A stretch of 42,513 bases of DNA from Candidatus Nomurabacteria bacterium (lineage in GTDB: Bacteria > Patescibacteriota > Saccharimonadia > Saccharimonadales > Saccharimonadaceae), in contig JAITKW010000066.1 of NCBI GenBank assembly GCA_031278275.1, positions 1 to 42,513 of the forward strand. The letters run 5' to 3'. Positions 30,884-38,114 of this stretch are shown piece by piece. The notes under the pieces are model-generated. The model had not been told where the DNA came from, made no database searches, and worked only from the letters and a program-made list of their open reading frames with translations. A program made the position numbers and the translations under genes. Position 1 is the stretch's first letter. Each line of letters begins with the position of its first letter.

Positions 30884-30913
30884 ATTTTATCACAGTCAGA
30901 GTAAGAATGTCAA
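30884..30913 (-). promoter_or_regulatory. Internal S10-operon promoter before rplC
   Basis: Minus strand TTGACA (30908-30913), 18-bp spacer, extended -10 TGATAAAAT (TAAAAT at 30884-30889). The -10 lies inside a 9-bp inverted repeat (30869-30890, loop TTCG on the plus strand). Confidence 0.75.
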
Positions 30914-31025
30914 CACTTTTTATACATATTTTTGCCAGTAAGCCCCGCCTTTTTTGGGGTGAGGGTCAAAAGATGCACGGGCGGACGAAGATAGCACGTT
31001 GATTGTCGCTCGCTGGCGTGGACAT

Positions 31026-31346
31026 TTACATCTTGATTTCAGCGTCAACGCCTGAGGGCAAGTTGAGGCTTTGCAGGGCATCAATGGTTTTTGGTGTGGC
31101 ACTTACAATGTCAATCAGGCGCTTATGGACTTTCATCTCAAAAGTTTCGCCACCAGTTTTATAAACATGAGGGCTTTTCACGACCGTAAAAGTGCTACGT
31201 TTGGTGGGAAGTGGCACCGGTCCAGATACGCTAGCGCCGGTGCGAATGGCGGTATCAATGATTTGTTTGGCGGATTGGTCAATTACACGGTGGTCGTAAG
31301 CTTTCAGCCTAATCCTAATCTTTAATCCCTCTTGTTTTTCTGCCAT
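31026..31346 (-). CDS. rpsJ: 30S ribosomal protein S10
   Basis: 106 residues. LKIRIRLKAYDHRVIDQSAKQIIDTAIRTGASVSGPVPLPTKRSTFTVVKSPHVYK and FEMKVHKRLIDIVSATPKTIDALQSLNLPSGVDAEIKM are standard. S10 also pairs with NusB in antitermination. A 243-nt gap follows before rplC, unusual for this operon, and it contains a second promoter and a structured leader. Confidence 0.98.
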   Translation of the reverse strand: MAEKQEGLKIRIRLKAYDHRVIDQSAKQIIDTAIRTGASVSGPVPLPTKRSTFTVVKSPHVYKTGGETFEMKVHKRLIDIVSATPKTIDALQSLNLPSGVDAEIKM

Positions 31347-31411
31347 AAAAATATCCTTTCTTTATTGCCTCCGTAACCTTGAATTATCGCTAGACGGATA
31401 GTTGACAAGTT

Positions 31412-31425
31412 CATCGGAAGCGATG
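31412..31425 (-). promoter_or_regulatory. Small hairpin in rpsJ leader
   Basis: CATCG, loop CTTC, CGATG on the minus strand, about 15 nt after the predicted transcription start. Its role is unknown. Confidence 0.3.
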
Positions 31426-31444
31426 CTTATTACTTTTCCCCTAT

Positions 31445-31473
31445 ATCATATCTATATTTATTCTAAAAGTCAA
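31445..31473 (-). promoter_or_regulatory. S10 operon (rpsJ) promoter
   Basis: Minus strand TTGACT (31468-31473), 17-bp spacer, TATGAT (31445-31450). It is back to back with the promoter of the plus-strand HAD gene. Confidence 0.75.
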
Positions 31474-31476
31474 GAC

Positions 31477-31504
31477 TTTACTATTAAGTAGGCTTTGGTA
31501 TAAT
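31477..31504 (+). promoter_or_regulatory. HAD gene promoter (near leaderless)
   Basis: TTTACT (31477-31482), 16-bp spacer, TATAAT (31499-31504), which ends 8 nt before ATG 31513. Its -35 is 3 bp from the -35 of the divergent rpsJ promoter. Confidence 0.6.
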
Positions 31505-31512
31505 GTACGACC

Positions 31513-32229
31513 ATGGTCAAAATTATTTTATCAGGTTACGATGGGACGTTGCTCTTCGGGAGCATAGAAAAAAATATTAAAGCTGTTCACAAATGGCGCG
31601 CGGCGGGACGTAAGTTTGGGATTATCACTGGGCGTAGTTTGGATAGTATGCAACGACAGCTAGCAAAATATCCGCTGGAGCACGATTATATGGGGCTAAA
31701 TAATGGTGCGGTTATGGTTGATGGCAGCCATAATATATTTTATTACCAAACTATTCACTTTGATTTGGCGTGGGTATTGGCAGATTTTTTGACAAAACTG
31801 CCGGTTGATGAGGTGACTTTTTGGGGTGTTACAGGGAGCAAAATGCATTCTGTGCCGTATGACACCACGAAAATTAGCATGAAAACGGCGAACTTTGAAC
31901 AAGCTAAACAGGTTGCCAAACAACTAAGCGACATGTTCAGCGACAGATTTATCGTTACGCCAATGGCTAAGCAAGCAGATAATTATGGCTATATTGAGAT
32001 TGTGCCGGAGGACACCGGCAAGGAGCGAGCAGCAGCAAGAATCCTTTCAAGAGAAGGCTTGGGTGGTTTTGAGGTCGCAATCATCGGCGAGGCGTACGAT
32101 GAACTTGAGATGATTAAAAAATATAGCGGATATGCGGTAGACAATGCCACACCAGAGGTGAAAGCGGTTGCTACTAGAATATTTTTGTCGGTGGCGGATT
32201 TGATTGATGAACTAATAGCAGAAGATTAA
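31513..32229 (+). CDS. HAD-superfamily protein (Cof-like), catalytic residues altered
   Basis: 238 residues with the layout of a class IIB HAD phosphatase: motif I near residue 8, motif II IITGRS, a cap domain (about 75-165), motif III Lys in GKERAA, and motif IV near GEAYDELEMI. Motif I reads LSGYDGTLL where active enzymes have DxDGT, so the nucleophile Asp is Gly (codon GGT at 31534-31536). Motif IV reads GEAYD in place of GDGxND. The fold is likely kept but phosphatase activity is doubtful; a binding or regulatory role is possible. It is the only plus-strand gene in the right three quarters of the window. Confidence 0.85.
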   Translation: MVKIILSGYDGTLLFGSIEKNIKAVHKWRAAGRKFGIITGRSLDSMQRQLAKYPLEHDYMGLNNGAVMVDGSHNIFYYQTIHFDLAWVLADFLTKLPVDEVTFWGVTGSKMHSVPYDTTKISMKTANFEQAKQVAKQLSDMFSDRFIVTPMAKQADNYGYIEIVPEDTGKERAAARILSREGLGGFEVAIIGEAYDELEMIKKYSGYAVDNATPEVKAVATRIFLSVADLIDELIAED

Positions 32230-32293
32230 ATAAGGAATATTTGTAGCATATACGAAATGTAGGCGCCCGCAAAACACAGGTTTGTTGCGCCAA

Positions 32294-32327
32294 AAAAGAA
32301 ACTACTTCCCAAAAAGTAGTTTCTTTT
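32294..32327. terminator. Bidirectional terminator between the HAD gene and tuf
   Basis: A perfect 14-bp stem (32294-32307 with 32314-32327; AAAAGAAACTACTT) and 6-nt loop. T-rich tracts follow on both strands, so it serves the convergent genes on each side. Confidence 0.9.
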
Positions 32328-32343
32328 ACGTTTTTACTAAGAA

Positions 32344-33528
32344 TTATTTGACAATCTTAGTCACCACGCCGGCACCAACCGTCCGACCGCCCTCACGAAT
32401 GGCGAAGTTGTCGTTGTTGTTCATGGCGATAGGAGCAAGCAACTTCACAGAAAAGGTTGAGGTGTCGCCAGGCATTACAATTTCTTTGCCAGCGGGAAGT
32501 TCAACCTCACCGGTCACGTCAGTAGTCCGGAAGTAGAATTGAGGCTTGTAGCCTTTGGCGAATGGTGTATGACGACCACCCTCTTCTTTTTTCAAGATAT
32601 AAACTTCCGCTTCAAACTCGGTGTGTGGTGTAATGCTACCAGGCTTGGCGATGACTTGACCGCGCTCAATTTGTTCGCGTTCAATGCCCCGCAACAACAA
32701 CCCAGCGTTGTCACCGGCGCGCCCCTCGTCCAATGTCTTTTTGAACGCCTCAATCCCAGTCACAACAGATTTTTGGGTGTCTTTCAAGCCCACAATTTCC
32801 ACTTCGTCATTGACTTTCACGATACCTTGCTCAATACGACCAGTGGCAACCGTGCCACGACCTTTGATGGAAAACACGTCTTCAACTGGCATTAAGAACG
32901 GCTTGTCGAGTTCGCGGGTGGGCTCTTCAATATAGCTGTCCAAAGCCTCCACCAGTTCCATGATGTGATCTTCTTCGGCCGTGTCACCCTCCAAAGCCTT
33001 TGTGGCGGAACCTTTGATGATCGGTACGTTGTCGCCATCGTAACCGTTCTTGGTCAATAGTTCACGCACGTCCATCTCAACCAATTCCACCAAATCGGGG
33101 TCGGCAAGATCCATTTTATTCAAAAACACTACAATTTTCGGCACGTTCACTTGATGTGCCAAAAGCACGTGTTCACGAGTTTGTGGCAACGGGCCATCGT
33201 TGGCAGCCACCACCAAAATCGCCCCATCAACTTGCGCTGCACCCGTAATCATGTTCTTGACATAATCGGCGTGACCTGGCATATCCACGTGAGCGTAGTG
33301 CCTTTTGGCTGATTCGTATTCTTGGTGAGAGGTTGCGATGGTGATACCGCGCGCCTTTTCTTCCGGTGCGTTGTCGATTTGATCGTAATTAACCGGTTTG
33401 TTGACTTCACTGGGAAGTTTTTTTGCGAGGACATGAGTGATTGCAGCCGTCAAAGTGGTTTTGCCGTGATCAACGTGTCCCATTGTCCCGACATTAACGT
33501 GAGGCTTGCTCCTGTCAAAGTTTGCCAT
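32344..33528 (-). CDS. tuf: Elongation factor Tu
   Basis: 394-residue GTPase delivering aminoacyl-tRNA. G1 is GHVDHGKTT, G2 lies in ARGITIATSHQEY, G3 is DMPGHADY, G4 is an intact NKMD, and G5 is GSATKAL. Domains 2 and 3 are complete and end GAGVVTKIVK. It has its own promoter 65-95 nt upstream and a bidirectional terminator, so it is a single-gene unit separated from fusA by an unknown gene. TAAGGAGAATAA precedes ATG. Confidence 0.98.
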   Translation of the reverse strand: MANFDRSKPHVNVGTMGHVDHGKTTLTAAITHVLAKKLPSEVNKPVNYDQIDNAPEEKARGITIATSHQEYESAKRHYAHVDMPGHADYVKNMITGAAQVDGAILVVAANDGPLPQTREHVLLAHQVNVPKIVVFLNKMDLADPDLVELVEMDVRELLTKNGYDGDNVPIIKGSATKALEGDTAEEDHIMELVEALDSYIEEPTRELDKPFLMPVEDVFSIKGRGTVATGRIEQGIVKVNDEVEIVGLKDTQKSVVTGIEAFKKTLDEGRAGDNAGLLLRGIEREQIERGQVIAKPGSITPHTEFEAEVYILKKEEGGRHTPFAKGYKPQFYFRTTDVTGEVELPAGKEIVMPGDTSTFSVKLLAPIAMNNNDNFAIREGGRTVGAGVVTKIVK

Positions 33529-33592
33529 TTATTCTCCTTAAATTATTATTTTTCTGGACACTAATATTAACCAGCCCAGAATACATACGTTC

Positions 33593-33621
33593 ATTGTACA
33601 CAACTATCTTGTTTGTGTAAA
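33593..33621 (-). promoter_or_regulatory. tuf promoter
   Basis: Minus strand TTTACA (33616-33621), 17-bp spacer, TACAAT (33593-33598). The leader contains TCTGG/CCAGA, a possible small hairpin (about 33553-33580). Confidence 0.7.
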
Positions 33622-33652
33622 GAGCGAAAGTCATAAATGTTAAAAAAATAGA

Positions 33653-33678
33653 TTACCCCCGCAAAATCGCGGGGGTAA
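33653..33678 (-). terminator. Terminator after the 280-aa gene
   Basis: Perfect 10-bp stem TTACCCCCGC (33653-33662) with GCGGGGGTAA (33669-33678), then TCTATTTTTTT on the minus strand. Confidence 0.9.
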
Positions 33679-33710
33679 AGTTAACTTTTGGGTCAAAAAG
33701 GATTGAGCTT

Positions 33711-34553
33711 CTACCCAAACAAAGGGTGAGGAATCTGGAACTCGTCCAGCAACGGAACCAACCCGTCCCAGACCGCTTTGCGGTCATAAAACGGAAGTCG
33801 GATTTGGTTAAAGACAGCCTCTCCGCTTGGTGTCCCGAGTTGCGGCGCAATGAGCGCCACGAGGTGCTGCGCCGCACCGTATGCGCGCGGGACCAATGCC
33901 CGCACCTGCGCGTCATTAAGGAAAAACACATCTTTCTCAATGAGCTGGTTCGGCTTGCTGACGGCTTTTGCGTTATCACGCCGTGCCAGTAGCTGGGATG
34001 ACGTGATGTTAAGCGTTGCCATCGCTATTACCTCCTCTTGGTCAGCTACGTCCACGACAAAGGGCGCGCCAAACGAGGTAACATCTTTCAGGGAAAAGCC
34101 AACTTCTTCGCTTTCCCCCGCTTCTCCGAACAGGTTGGTTTTCACCAACTCCGCGACAGTGCCAGACTTTTCCTTGCGCAAAAATCCGGCAACGCAGCCC
34201 AAGCAGCCGCGATCGCCACCATTCAACAAGGAACGGCGGATTGCGACATTGAGGCTATCGCTGGTTTTAACGGACAACGATACGCCAGTGGGCTTTTTTG
34301 ACAAGCCCAGCTCGTGCATCGCCATGAACACGGGGTGGTATGCTCGCGTTACGGTTCCATTAGCGAAGTTAATAAGCTGATTCTTGGTGAATCCCTTATC
34401 AATTTGCTCTTGGACTTTGCCGAACGCCTCCTGGAGTTTTGTCTTCTCCAGGTCTTTCAGCTTGCGACCCAGATATTCTTTGACACTGACCAAGCTGTCA
34501 ATGTCAAAGTCATACGTTAACGGTTGGTCGAGCCTTACCCTTTTCAGTTCCAT
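33711..34553 (-). CDS. Hypothetical protein of atypical codon use
   Basis: 280 residues from ATG 34553 (GAAAAGGAGAG upstream). I do not recognise the family. The N-terminal 70 residues are helical and charged (VKEYLGRKLKDLEKTKLQEAF). A middle region holds a CLGC pair (C117, C120) in GGDRGCLGCVAG, unusual in a window where Cys pairs are rare. The C-terminal half has hydrophobic strands such as FGAPFVVDVADQEEVIAMATL. No signal peptide or membrane helix is seen. Codons ending in C or G (GAC, TTC, CAG, CTG) are commoner than in neighbours, which suggests recent transfer. It has its own promoter and terminator between tuf and fusA. Confidence 0.75.
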   Translation of the reverse strand: MELKRVRLDQPLTYDFDIDSLVSVKEYLGRKLKDLEKTKLQEAFGKVQEQIDKGFTKNQLINFANGTVTRAYHPVFMAMHELGLSKKPTGVSLSVKTSDSLNVAIRRSLLNGGDRGCLGCVAGFLRKEKSGTVAELVKTNLFGEAGESEEVGFSLKDVTSFGAPFVVDVADQEEVIAMATLNITSSQLLARRDNAKAVSKPNQLIEKDVFFLNDAQVRALVPRAYGAAQHLVALIAPQLGTPSGEAVFNQIRLPFYDRKAVWDGLVPLLDEFQIPHPLFG

Positions 34554-34606
34554 TTTTTTCTCTCCTTTTCTGAAAAAGAGCAATAACTAATCGTATATCT
34601 GCCGTC

Positions 34607-34635
34607 AGTCTAACACAACTTATTTGAAAAGTCAA
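34607..34635 (-). promoter_or_regulatory. Promoter of the 280-aa gene
   Basis: Minus strand TTGACT (34630-34635), 17-bp spacer, extended -10 TGTTAGACT (TAGACT at 34607-34612). Confidence 0.7.
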
Positions 34636-34653
34636 CTATTTAATTATAAAATT

Positions 34654-34685
34654 GGGTTTTGTTGCATAATTATTCAACAAAACCC
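34654..34685 (-). terminator. fusA terminator containing the TTGTTGCATAA box
   Basis: GGGTTTTGTTG (34654-34664) pairs perfectly with CAACAAAACCC (34675-34685), followed on the minus strand by AATTTTAT. The arm resembles the box of the dispersed repeat family. Confidence 0.75.
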
Positions 34686-34690
34686 ATAAA

Positions 34691-36778
34691 TTATTTGGTT
34701 GAGCGTTTTGCGATGATTTCCTCTGCGATGTTTGGTGGGACTTCTTCGTAGCTGTCTAGCTCCATCGTGGAGGCGGCGCGCCCTTGCGACATAGAGCGCA
34801 AATCGGAAGTATAGCCAAAAAGGTTGGACAAAGGAACGAGCGCACGAATCAACTTGGCTCCGCCGGGCAAATCTTCCATTGCGTCAATCCGGCCGCGCCG
34901 AGAATTGAGGTCGCCAATCACGTCACCCATAAACTCCTCTGGGGTAGTGGCTTCTAATTTCATGACTGGTTCCAAAATCACCGGTTTCGCCTTTTTGATA
35001 CCATCACGGGTGGCGATAGCCCCAGCCAAATGGAATGCCAGCTCTGATGAGTCCACATCATGATACGAACCGTCATAAAGCGTGGCTTTGACATCTACTA
35101 CTGGATAACCAGCAATCACGCCACCATCCAAAGTTTCTTTAATACCCAACATAACTGGCTTGCGATACTCCAAAGGCACCACGCCACCTTTAATTTGGTC
35201 AACAAACTCAAAGCCTTTACCCGTTTCGTTGGGCTCAAACTTAATCCAAACATCGCCGTATTGACCGCGACCGCCGGATTGCTTGATGTGTTTGCCCTGC
35301 ACCTCGGACACCCCACGAATGGTTTCGCGATACGCAACTTGCGGCTCGCCGGTGTTAGCCTCAACGTTAAACTCGCGCTTTAGGCGATCAATAATAATTT
35401 CCAAATGCAGTTCGCCCATGCCAGAAAGAATGGTTTGTCCGGTTTCTTCATCGGTGTGTATCCTGAAAGTGGGATCTTCCTCCGCCAAGCGACTCAAACC
35501 AATCCCCATTTTTTCTTGGTCAGCTTTAGTTTTGGGCTCCACCGCAATTGACACTGGCGGATCGGGGAACTCAATTGACTCCAAAATAATTGGGTGGGCG
35601 GTGTCACAAAGGGTCGTGCCAGTAGTCGTGTCTTTCAGCCCCACCACCGCAGCAATATCGCCCGCGCTGATTTCTTGAATATCCTCACGCTTGTCGGCGT
35701 GCATTCGCACCAAACGCCCCACACGTTCTTTGTTGCCAGTTGAAGCGTTGAGAATATAACTTCCAGCCTCTATTTTGCCAGAATAAACACGAATAAAAAT
35801 CAACTTTCCCACAAACGGATCAGTGGCGATTTTGAAAGCCAAAGCACTAAGCGGTTCTTTGGCATCTGGCTTACGCTCAACTTCTTCGCCATTCTTGGGA
35901 TTTTTGCCCCAAATTGCCGGAATATCAAGTGGGCTTGGCAAGTAATCGTTCATGAGATCCAAAACTTTTTCCACAATCACGCCACGACCGTCACCGCCAG
36001 TAACCAAGAAAAAGTCGCCCGCCAACACTCTTTTGCGAAGTGCGCGTTTCAATTCTTCGTTCGTGATAGAAGCTTCGCCTTTATCCAAAAATCGCTCAAA
36101 CAGCTCATCTTCGGCTTCAACTGCCGCCTCCACCAAGATAGCGCGTGCGTTTTTGGCTTTTTCTGCCAGCTCAGCCGGAATCTCACCCTCAATCAAGGCA
36201 TGGTCGGAAAACTCTTTGTAAGTGTAAGACTTCATATCAATCAAATCCACCACGCCGTTAATGTCTTTTTCAAAACCAATTGGCAAATGTATCGGCAAGG
36301 CGTTTTTGGAGAGTCGCTTGTGAATGCTGTCCAAAGACTTATAAAAATCGCCACCGATTTGATTGATTTTATTGATGAAACAGATACGTGGCACGTGATA
36401 TTTGTTTGCTTGTCGCCAAACCGTTTCCGATTGTGCCTCCACGCCCATTTTGCCATCAAACACCACGACCGCACCGTCTAAAACGCGCAACGAACGCTCC
36501 ACTTCAGCGGTAAAATCAATGTGTCCAGGCGTATCAATGATGTTGATTTTGTGATCTTTCCAAAAAGCCGTGACCGCCGCTGAAGTGATTGTAATGCCAC
36601 GCTCGCGCTCTTGTGCCATCCAGTCAGTGGTGGTTTCGCCTTCGTGCACCGCACCGATTTTATGGTTTAACCCCGTGCGATACAAAATCCCCTCCGTGGT
36701 GGTGGTTTTTCCTGCGTCAATGTGAGCGATAATGCCGACATTACGCAAGTTCTCTAGTGCTACAGTTTTTTCTGCCAT
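34691..36778 (-). CDS. fusA: Elongation factor G
   Basis: 695-residue translocase GTPase with all five domains. G1 is AHIDAGKTT, G2 ERGITITSAA, G3 DTPGHIDF. G4 reads NKIN (136-139) where translational GTPases have NKxD; the Asp that reads the guanine base is Asn (codon 36362-36364). Domain IV has GGRGQYGDVWIKFEP and domain V LSNLFGYTSDLRSMSQGRA. It follows rpsG by 121 nt with a possible extra promoter and a leader hairpin. GGAAAG precedes ATG. The gene is intact apart from the G4 change. Confidence 0.98.
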   Translation of the reverse strand: MAEKTVALENLRNVGIIAHIDAGKTTTTEGILYRTGLNHKIGAVHEGETTTDWMAQERERGITITSAAVTAFWKDHKINIIDTPGHIDFTAEVERSLRVLDGAVVVFDGKMGVEAQSETVWRQANKYHVPRICFINKINQIGGDFYKSLDSIHKRLSKNALPIHLPIGFEKDINGVVDLIDMKSYTYKEFSDHALIEGEIPAELAEKAKNARAILVEAAVEAEDELFERFLDKGEASITNEELKRALRKRVLAGDFFLVTGGDGRGVIVEKVLDLMNDYLPSPLDIPAIWGKNPKNGEEVERKPDAKEPLSALAFKIATDPFVGKLIFIRVYSGKIEAGSYILNASTGNKERVGRLVRMHADKREDIQEISAGDIAAVVGLKDTTTGTTLCDTAHPIILESIEFPDPPVSIAVEPKTKADQEKMGIGLSRLAEEDPTFRIHTDEETGQTILSGMGELHLEIIIDRLKREFNVEANTGEPQVAYRETIRGVSEVQGKHIKQSGGRGQYGDVWIKFEPNETGKGFEFVDQIKGGVVPLEYRKPVMLGIKETLDGGVIAGYPVVDVKATLYDGSYHDVDSSELAFHLAGAIATRDGIKKAKPVILEPVMKLEATTPEEFMGDVIGDLNSRRGRIDAMEDLPGGAKLIRALVPLSNLFGYTSDLRSMSQGRAASTMELDSYEEVPPNIAEEIIAKRSTK

Positions 36779-36807
36779 TTTCTTTCCTTGATTATAGTTT
36801 TATTTGG

Positions 36808-36839
36808 GTTGTTTTTTGTTTATGATAGTCAAAAACAAC
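36808..36839 (-). promoter_or_regulatory. Hairpin in fusA leader
   Basis: GTTGTTTTT pairs with AAAAACAAC (9 bp, 36808-36816 with 36831-36839) between rpsG and fusA. There is no T-run, so a regulatory or stabilising role is more likely than termination. Confidence 0.4.
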
Positions 36840-36849
36840 GCTCTGGGAA

Positions 36850-36855
36850 ATTATA
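36850..36855 (-). promoter_or_regulatory. Possible fusA -10 box
   Basis: Minus strand TATAAT in the rpsG-fusA gap. No good -35 is seen 16-18 bp upstream, so confidence is low. Confidence 0.35.
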
Positions 36856-36899
36856 ACATATATTCTTAAAAATTGTGGTTTTTCTGTCATAAACTTATA

Positions 36900-37379
36900 T
36901 TAGCTTCGCGCAAAGTGCGCAAAAGCGCGGTTGGCCTCCGCCATGCGGTGGGTGTCTTCCTTTTTCTTAAAGGCGGCACCGGTTTGGTTATAAGCGTCAA
37001 TGATTTCAAGGGCAAGACGCTCTTTGTATGGCGTACCTTTTCGCGCACGGGCGGACTGAACGAGCCACGAGAAAGCAAAATGTAATTGGCGATGTCCGGA
37101 AATGGGGAATGGGATTTGGTAGTTGGCACCACCGACACGGCGGGATTTGACTTCAAAATCTGGCGAAATGTGCTTTAAGGCTTCCTCAAAAAGTTCTTGG
37201 GGATTTTCGGATTTCAGATTTTTGGCGGCCTTTTCCAAAGCGTAATAAACCGCACGCTCAGCGACTTGTTTTTTGCCGTTTTTGATGGATTTATTGATGA
37301 GTCGTTGGACTAAGATGCTTTGATAACGGCGGTCAGGGTTGACTTTTCTTTGTAATGATTTGGTAACTTTGCGTGGCAT
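36900..37379 (-). CDS. rpsG: 30S ribosomal protein S7
   Basis: 159-residue head-assembly protein. MPRKVTKSLQRKVNPDRRYQSILVQRLINKSIKNGKKQVAERAVYYALE and VKSRRVGGANYQIPFPISGHRQLHFAFSWLVQSARAR are conserved, and the helix ending EANRAFAHFA follows. It overlaps the rpsL stop in TAATG. Confidence 0.98.
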   Translation of the reverse strand: MPRKVTKSLQRKVNPDRRYQSILVQRLINKSIKNGKKQVAERAVYYALEKAAKNLKSENPQELFEEALKHISPDFEVKSRRVGGANYQIPFPISGHRQLHFAFSWLVQSARARKGTPYKERLALEIIDAYNQTGAAFKKKEDTHRMAEANRAFAHFARS

Positions 37380-37792
37380 TATTTACCTTCTTTCTTGGCA
37401 CCATACTTGCTACGACCTTGTTTGCGATTTTGTACGCCTTGTAAATCCAACGTGCCACGCACGACATGGTAGCGCACGCCCGGTAAATCTGGCACGCGTC
37501 CGCCGCGCACCAACACAACGGCGTGTTCTTGGAGGTTGTGTCCTTCGCCACCGATATACGCCCAAACTTCCGTACCGTTAGTTAAGCGTACGCGCGCAAC
37601 CTTGCGAAGGGCGGAGTTCGGCTTTTTGGGGGTTTTGGTGGTGACTTTGATGCAAACCCCACGTTTCAAGGGGGCGTTTTGTTGATAATATTTGGTTTTC
37701 AAAGTGTTTTGAATCGTAAGCAACGCAGGCGACTTGCTTTTTTTGCCAGAAGTCTTGCGTGGCTTGCGGATTAACTGATTGATTGTTGGCAT
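37379..37792 (-). CDS. rpsL: 30S ribosomal protein S12
   Basis: 137-residue decoding-centre protein. MPTINQLIRKPRK, KTPKKPNSALRKVARVRLTNG (the first streptomycin-site Lys is kept) and GGEGHNLQEHAVVLVRGGRV are standard. The next residue, normally Lys in RVKDLPGVRYH (E. coli K87), is Pro here (CCA codon at 37490-37492); the following Asp is kept. Such changes at this Lys give streptomycin resistance in model bacteria. Its Shine-Dalgarno-like GGAAAGG is separated from ATG by a 6-bp hairpin. First gene of the rpsL-rpsG unit. Confidence 0.98.
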   Translation of the reverse strand: MPTINQLIRKPRKTSGKKSKSPALLTIQNTLKTKYYQQNAPLKRGVCIKVTTKTPKKPNSALRKVARVRLTNGTEVWAYIGGEGHNLQEHAVVLVRGGRVPDLPGVRYHVVRGTLDLQGVQNRKQGRSKYGAKKEGK

Positions 37793-37801
37793 TGATTAAA
37801 T

Positions 37802-37818
37802 AAGAAAACTTGTTTCTT
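37802..37818 (-). promoter_or_regulatory. Hairpin between Shine-Dalgarno and rpsL start
   Basis: AAGAAA (37802-37807) and TTTCTT (37813-37818) form a 6-bp stem that lies between GGAAAGG and ATG 37792. Folding would bring the site to a normal distance. Confidence 0.4.
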
Positions 37819-37855
37819 CCTTTCCTTAATTATTACGCTTGAAATAAACCCAAAC

Positions 37856-37905
37856 GTGATTTTAATAATATAAATCACAGGTGACGAAACCAGCAACTTT
37901 TCGTC
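37856..37905 (-). promoter_or_regulatory. Two hairpins in the rpsL leader
   Basis: GTGATTT/AAATCAC (37856-37878) and GACGAAA/TTTCGTC (37883-37905) lie in the leader of about 130 nt. They could be a ribosomal-protein binding site; no known family was recognised. Confidence 0.4.
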
Positions 37906-37928
37906 CCCGCTTGAAACTCTTTATCAAG

Positions 37929-37957
37929 ATGTTATCAGAGTTTCAAAAAGATGTCAA
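37929..37957 (-). promoter_or_regulatory. rpsL operon promoter
   Basis: Minus strand TTGACA (37952-37957), 17-bp spacer, extended -10 TGATAACAT (TAACAT at 37929-37934). It lies 8 bp from the 136-bp palindromic element and overlaps a TGAAACTCT/AGAGTTTCA inverted repeat (37912-37945). Confidence 0.75.
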
Positions 37958-37964
37958 TAGCACT

Positions 37965-38100
37965 GGTCTTGTTGTGTAACTACCCATTCACGGGGCTCTT
38001 TAATCTGTGACGACAGATTAAAGCGAGGAATTGCCTGACACCAATAACGATTGGCTGTCACAATTCCGTACCCGCGAATGGGTAGTTACACAACAAGACC
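37965..38100. repeat. 136-bp palindromic element with three-way-junction fold (copy 3)
   Basis: The ends are 30-bp inverted repeats with one mismatch, beginning GGTCTTGTTGTGTAAC. Inside are two further hairpins: CTTTAATCTGT (37998-38008) with ACAGATTAAAG (38013-38023), loop GACG; and GGAATTG (38027-38033) with CAATTCC (38061-38067), enclosing TGACA/TGTCA and CCAAT/ATTGG with loop AACG. The whole can fold as a T-shaped junction. It codes for nothing. Related 48-bp sequence occurs at 14605-14652. Confidence 0.85.
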
Positions 38101-38114
38101 CCACACATCAAAAT

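Noticed and set aside
37965..38100. tRNA or tmRNA-like cloverleaf
   Set aside because: The fold has no acceptor CCA, anticodon stem or T-loop sequence; the long terminal stem is unlike a tRNA.
37965..38100. CRISPR array
   Set aside because: There are inverted, not regularly spaced direct, repeats and no cas genes nearby.
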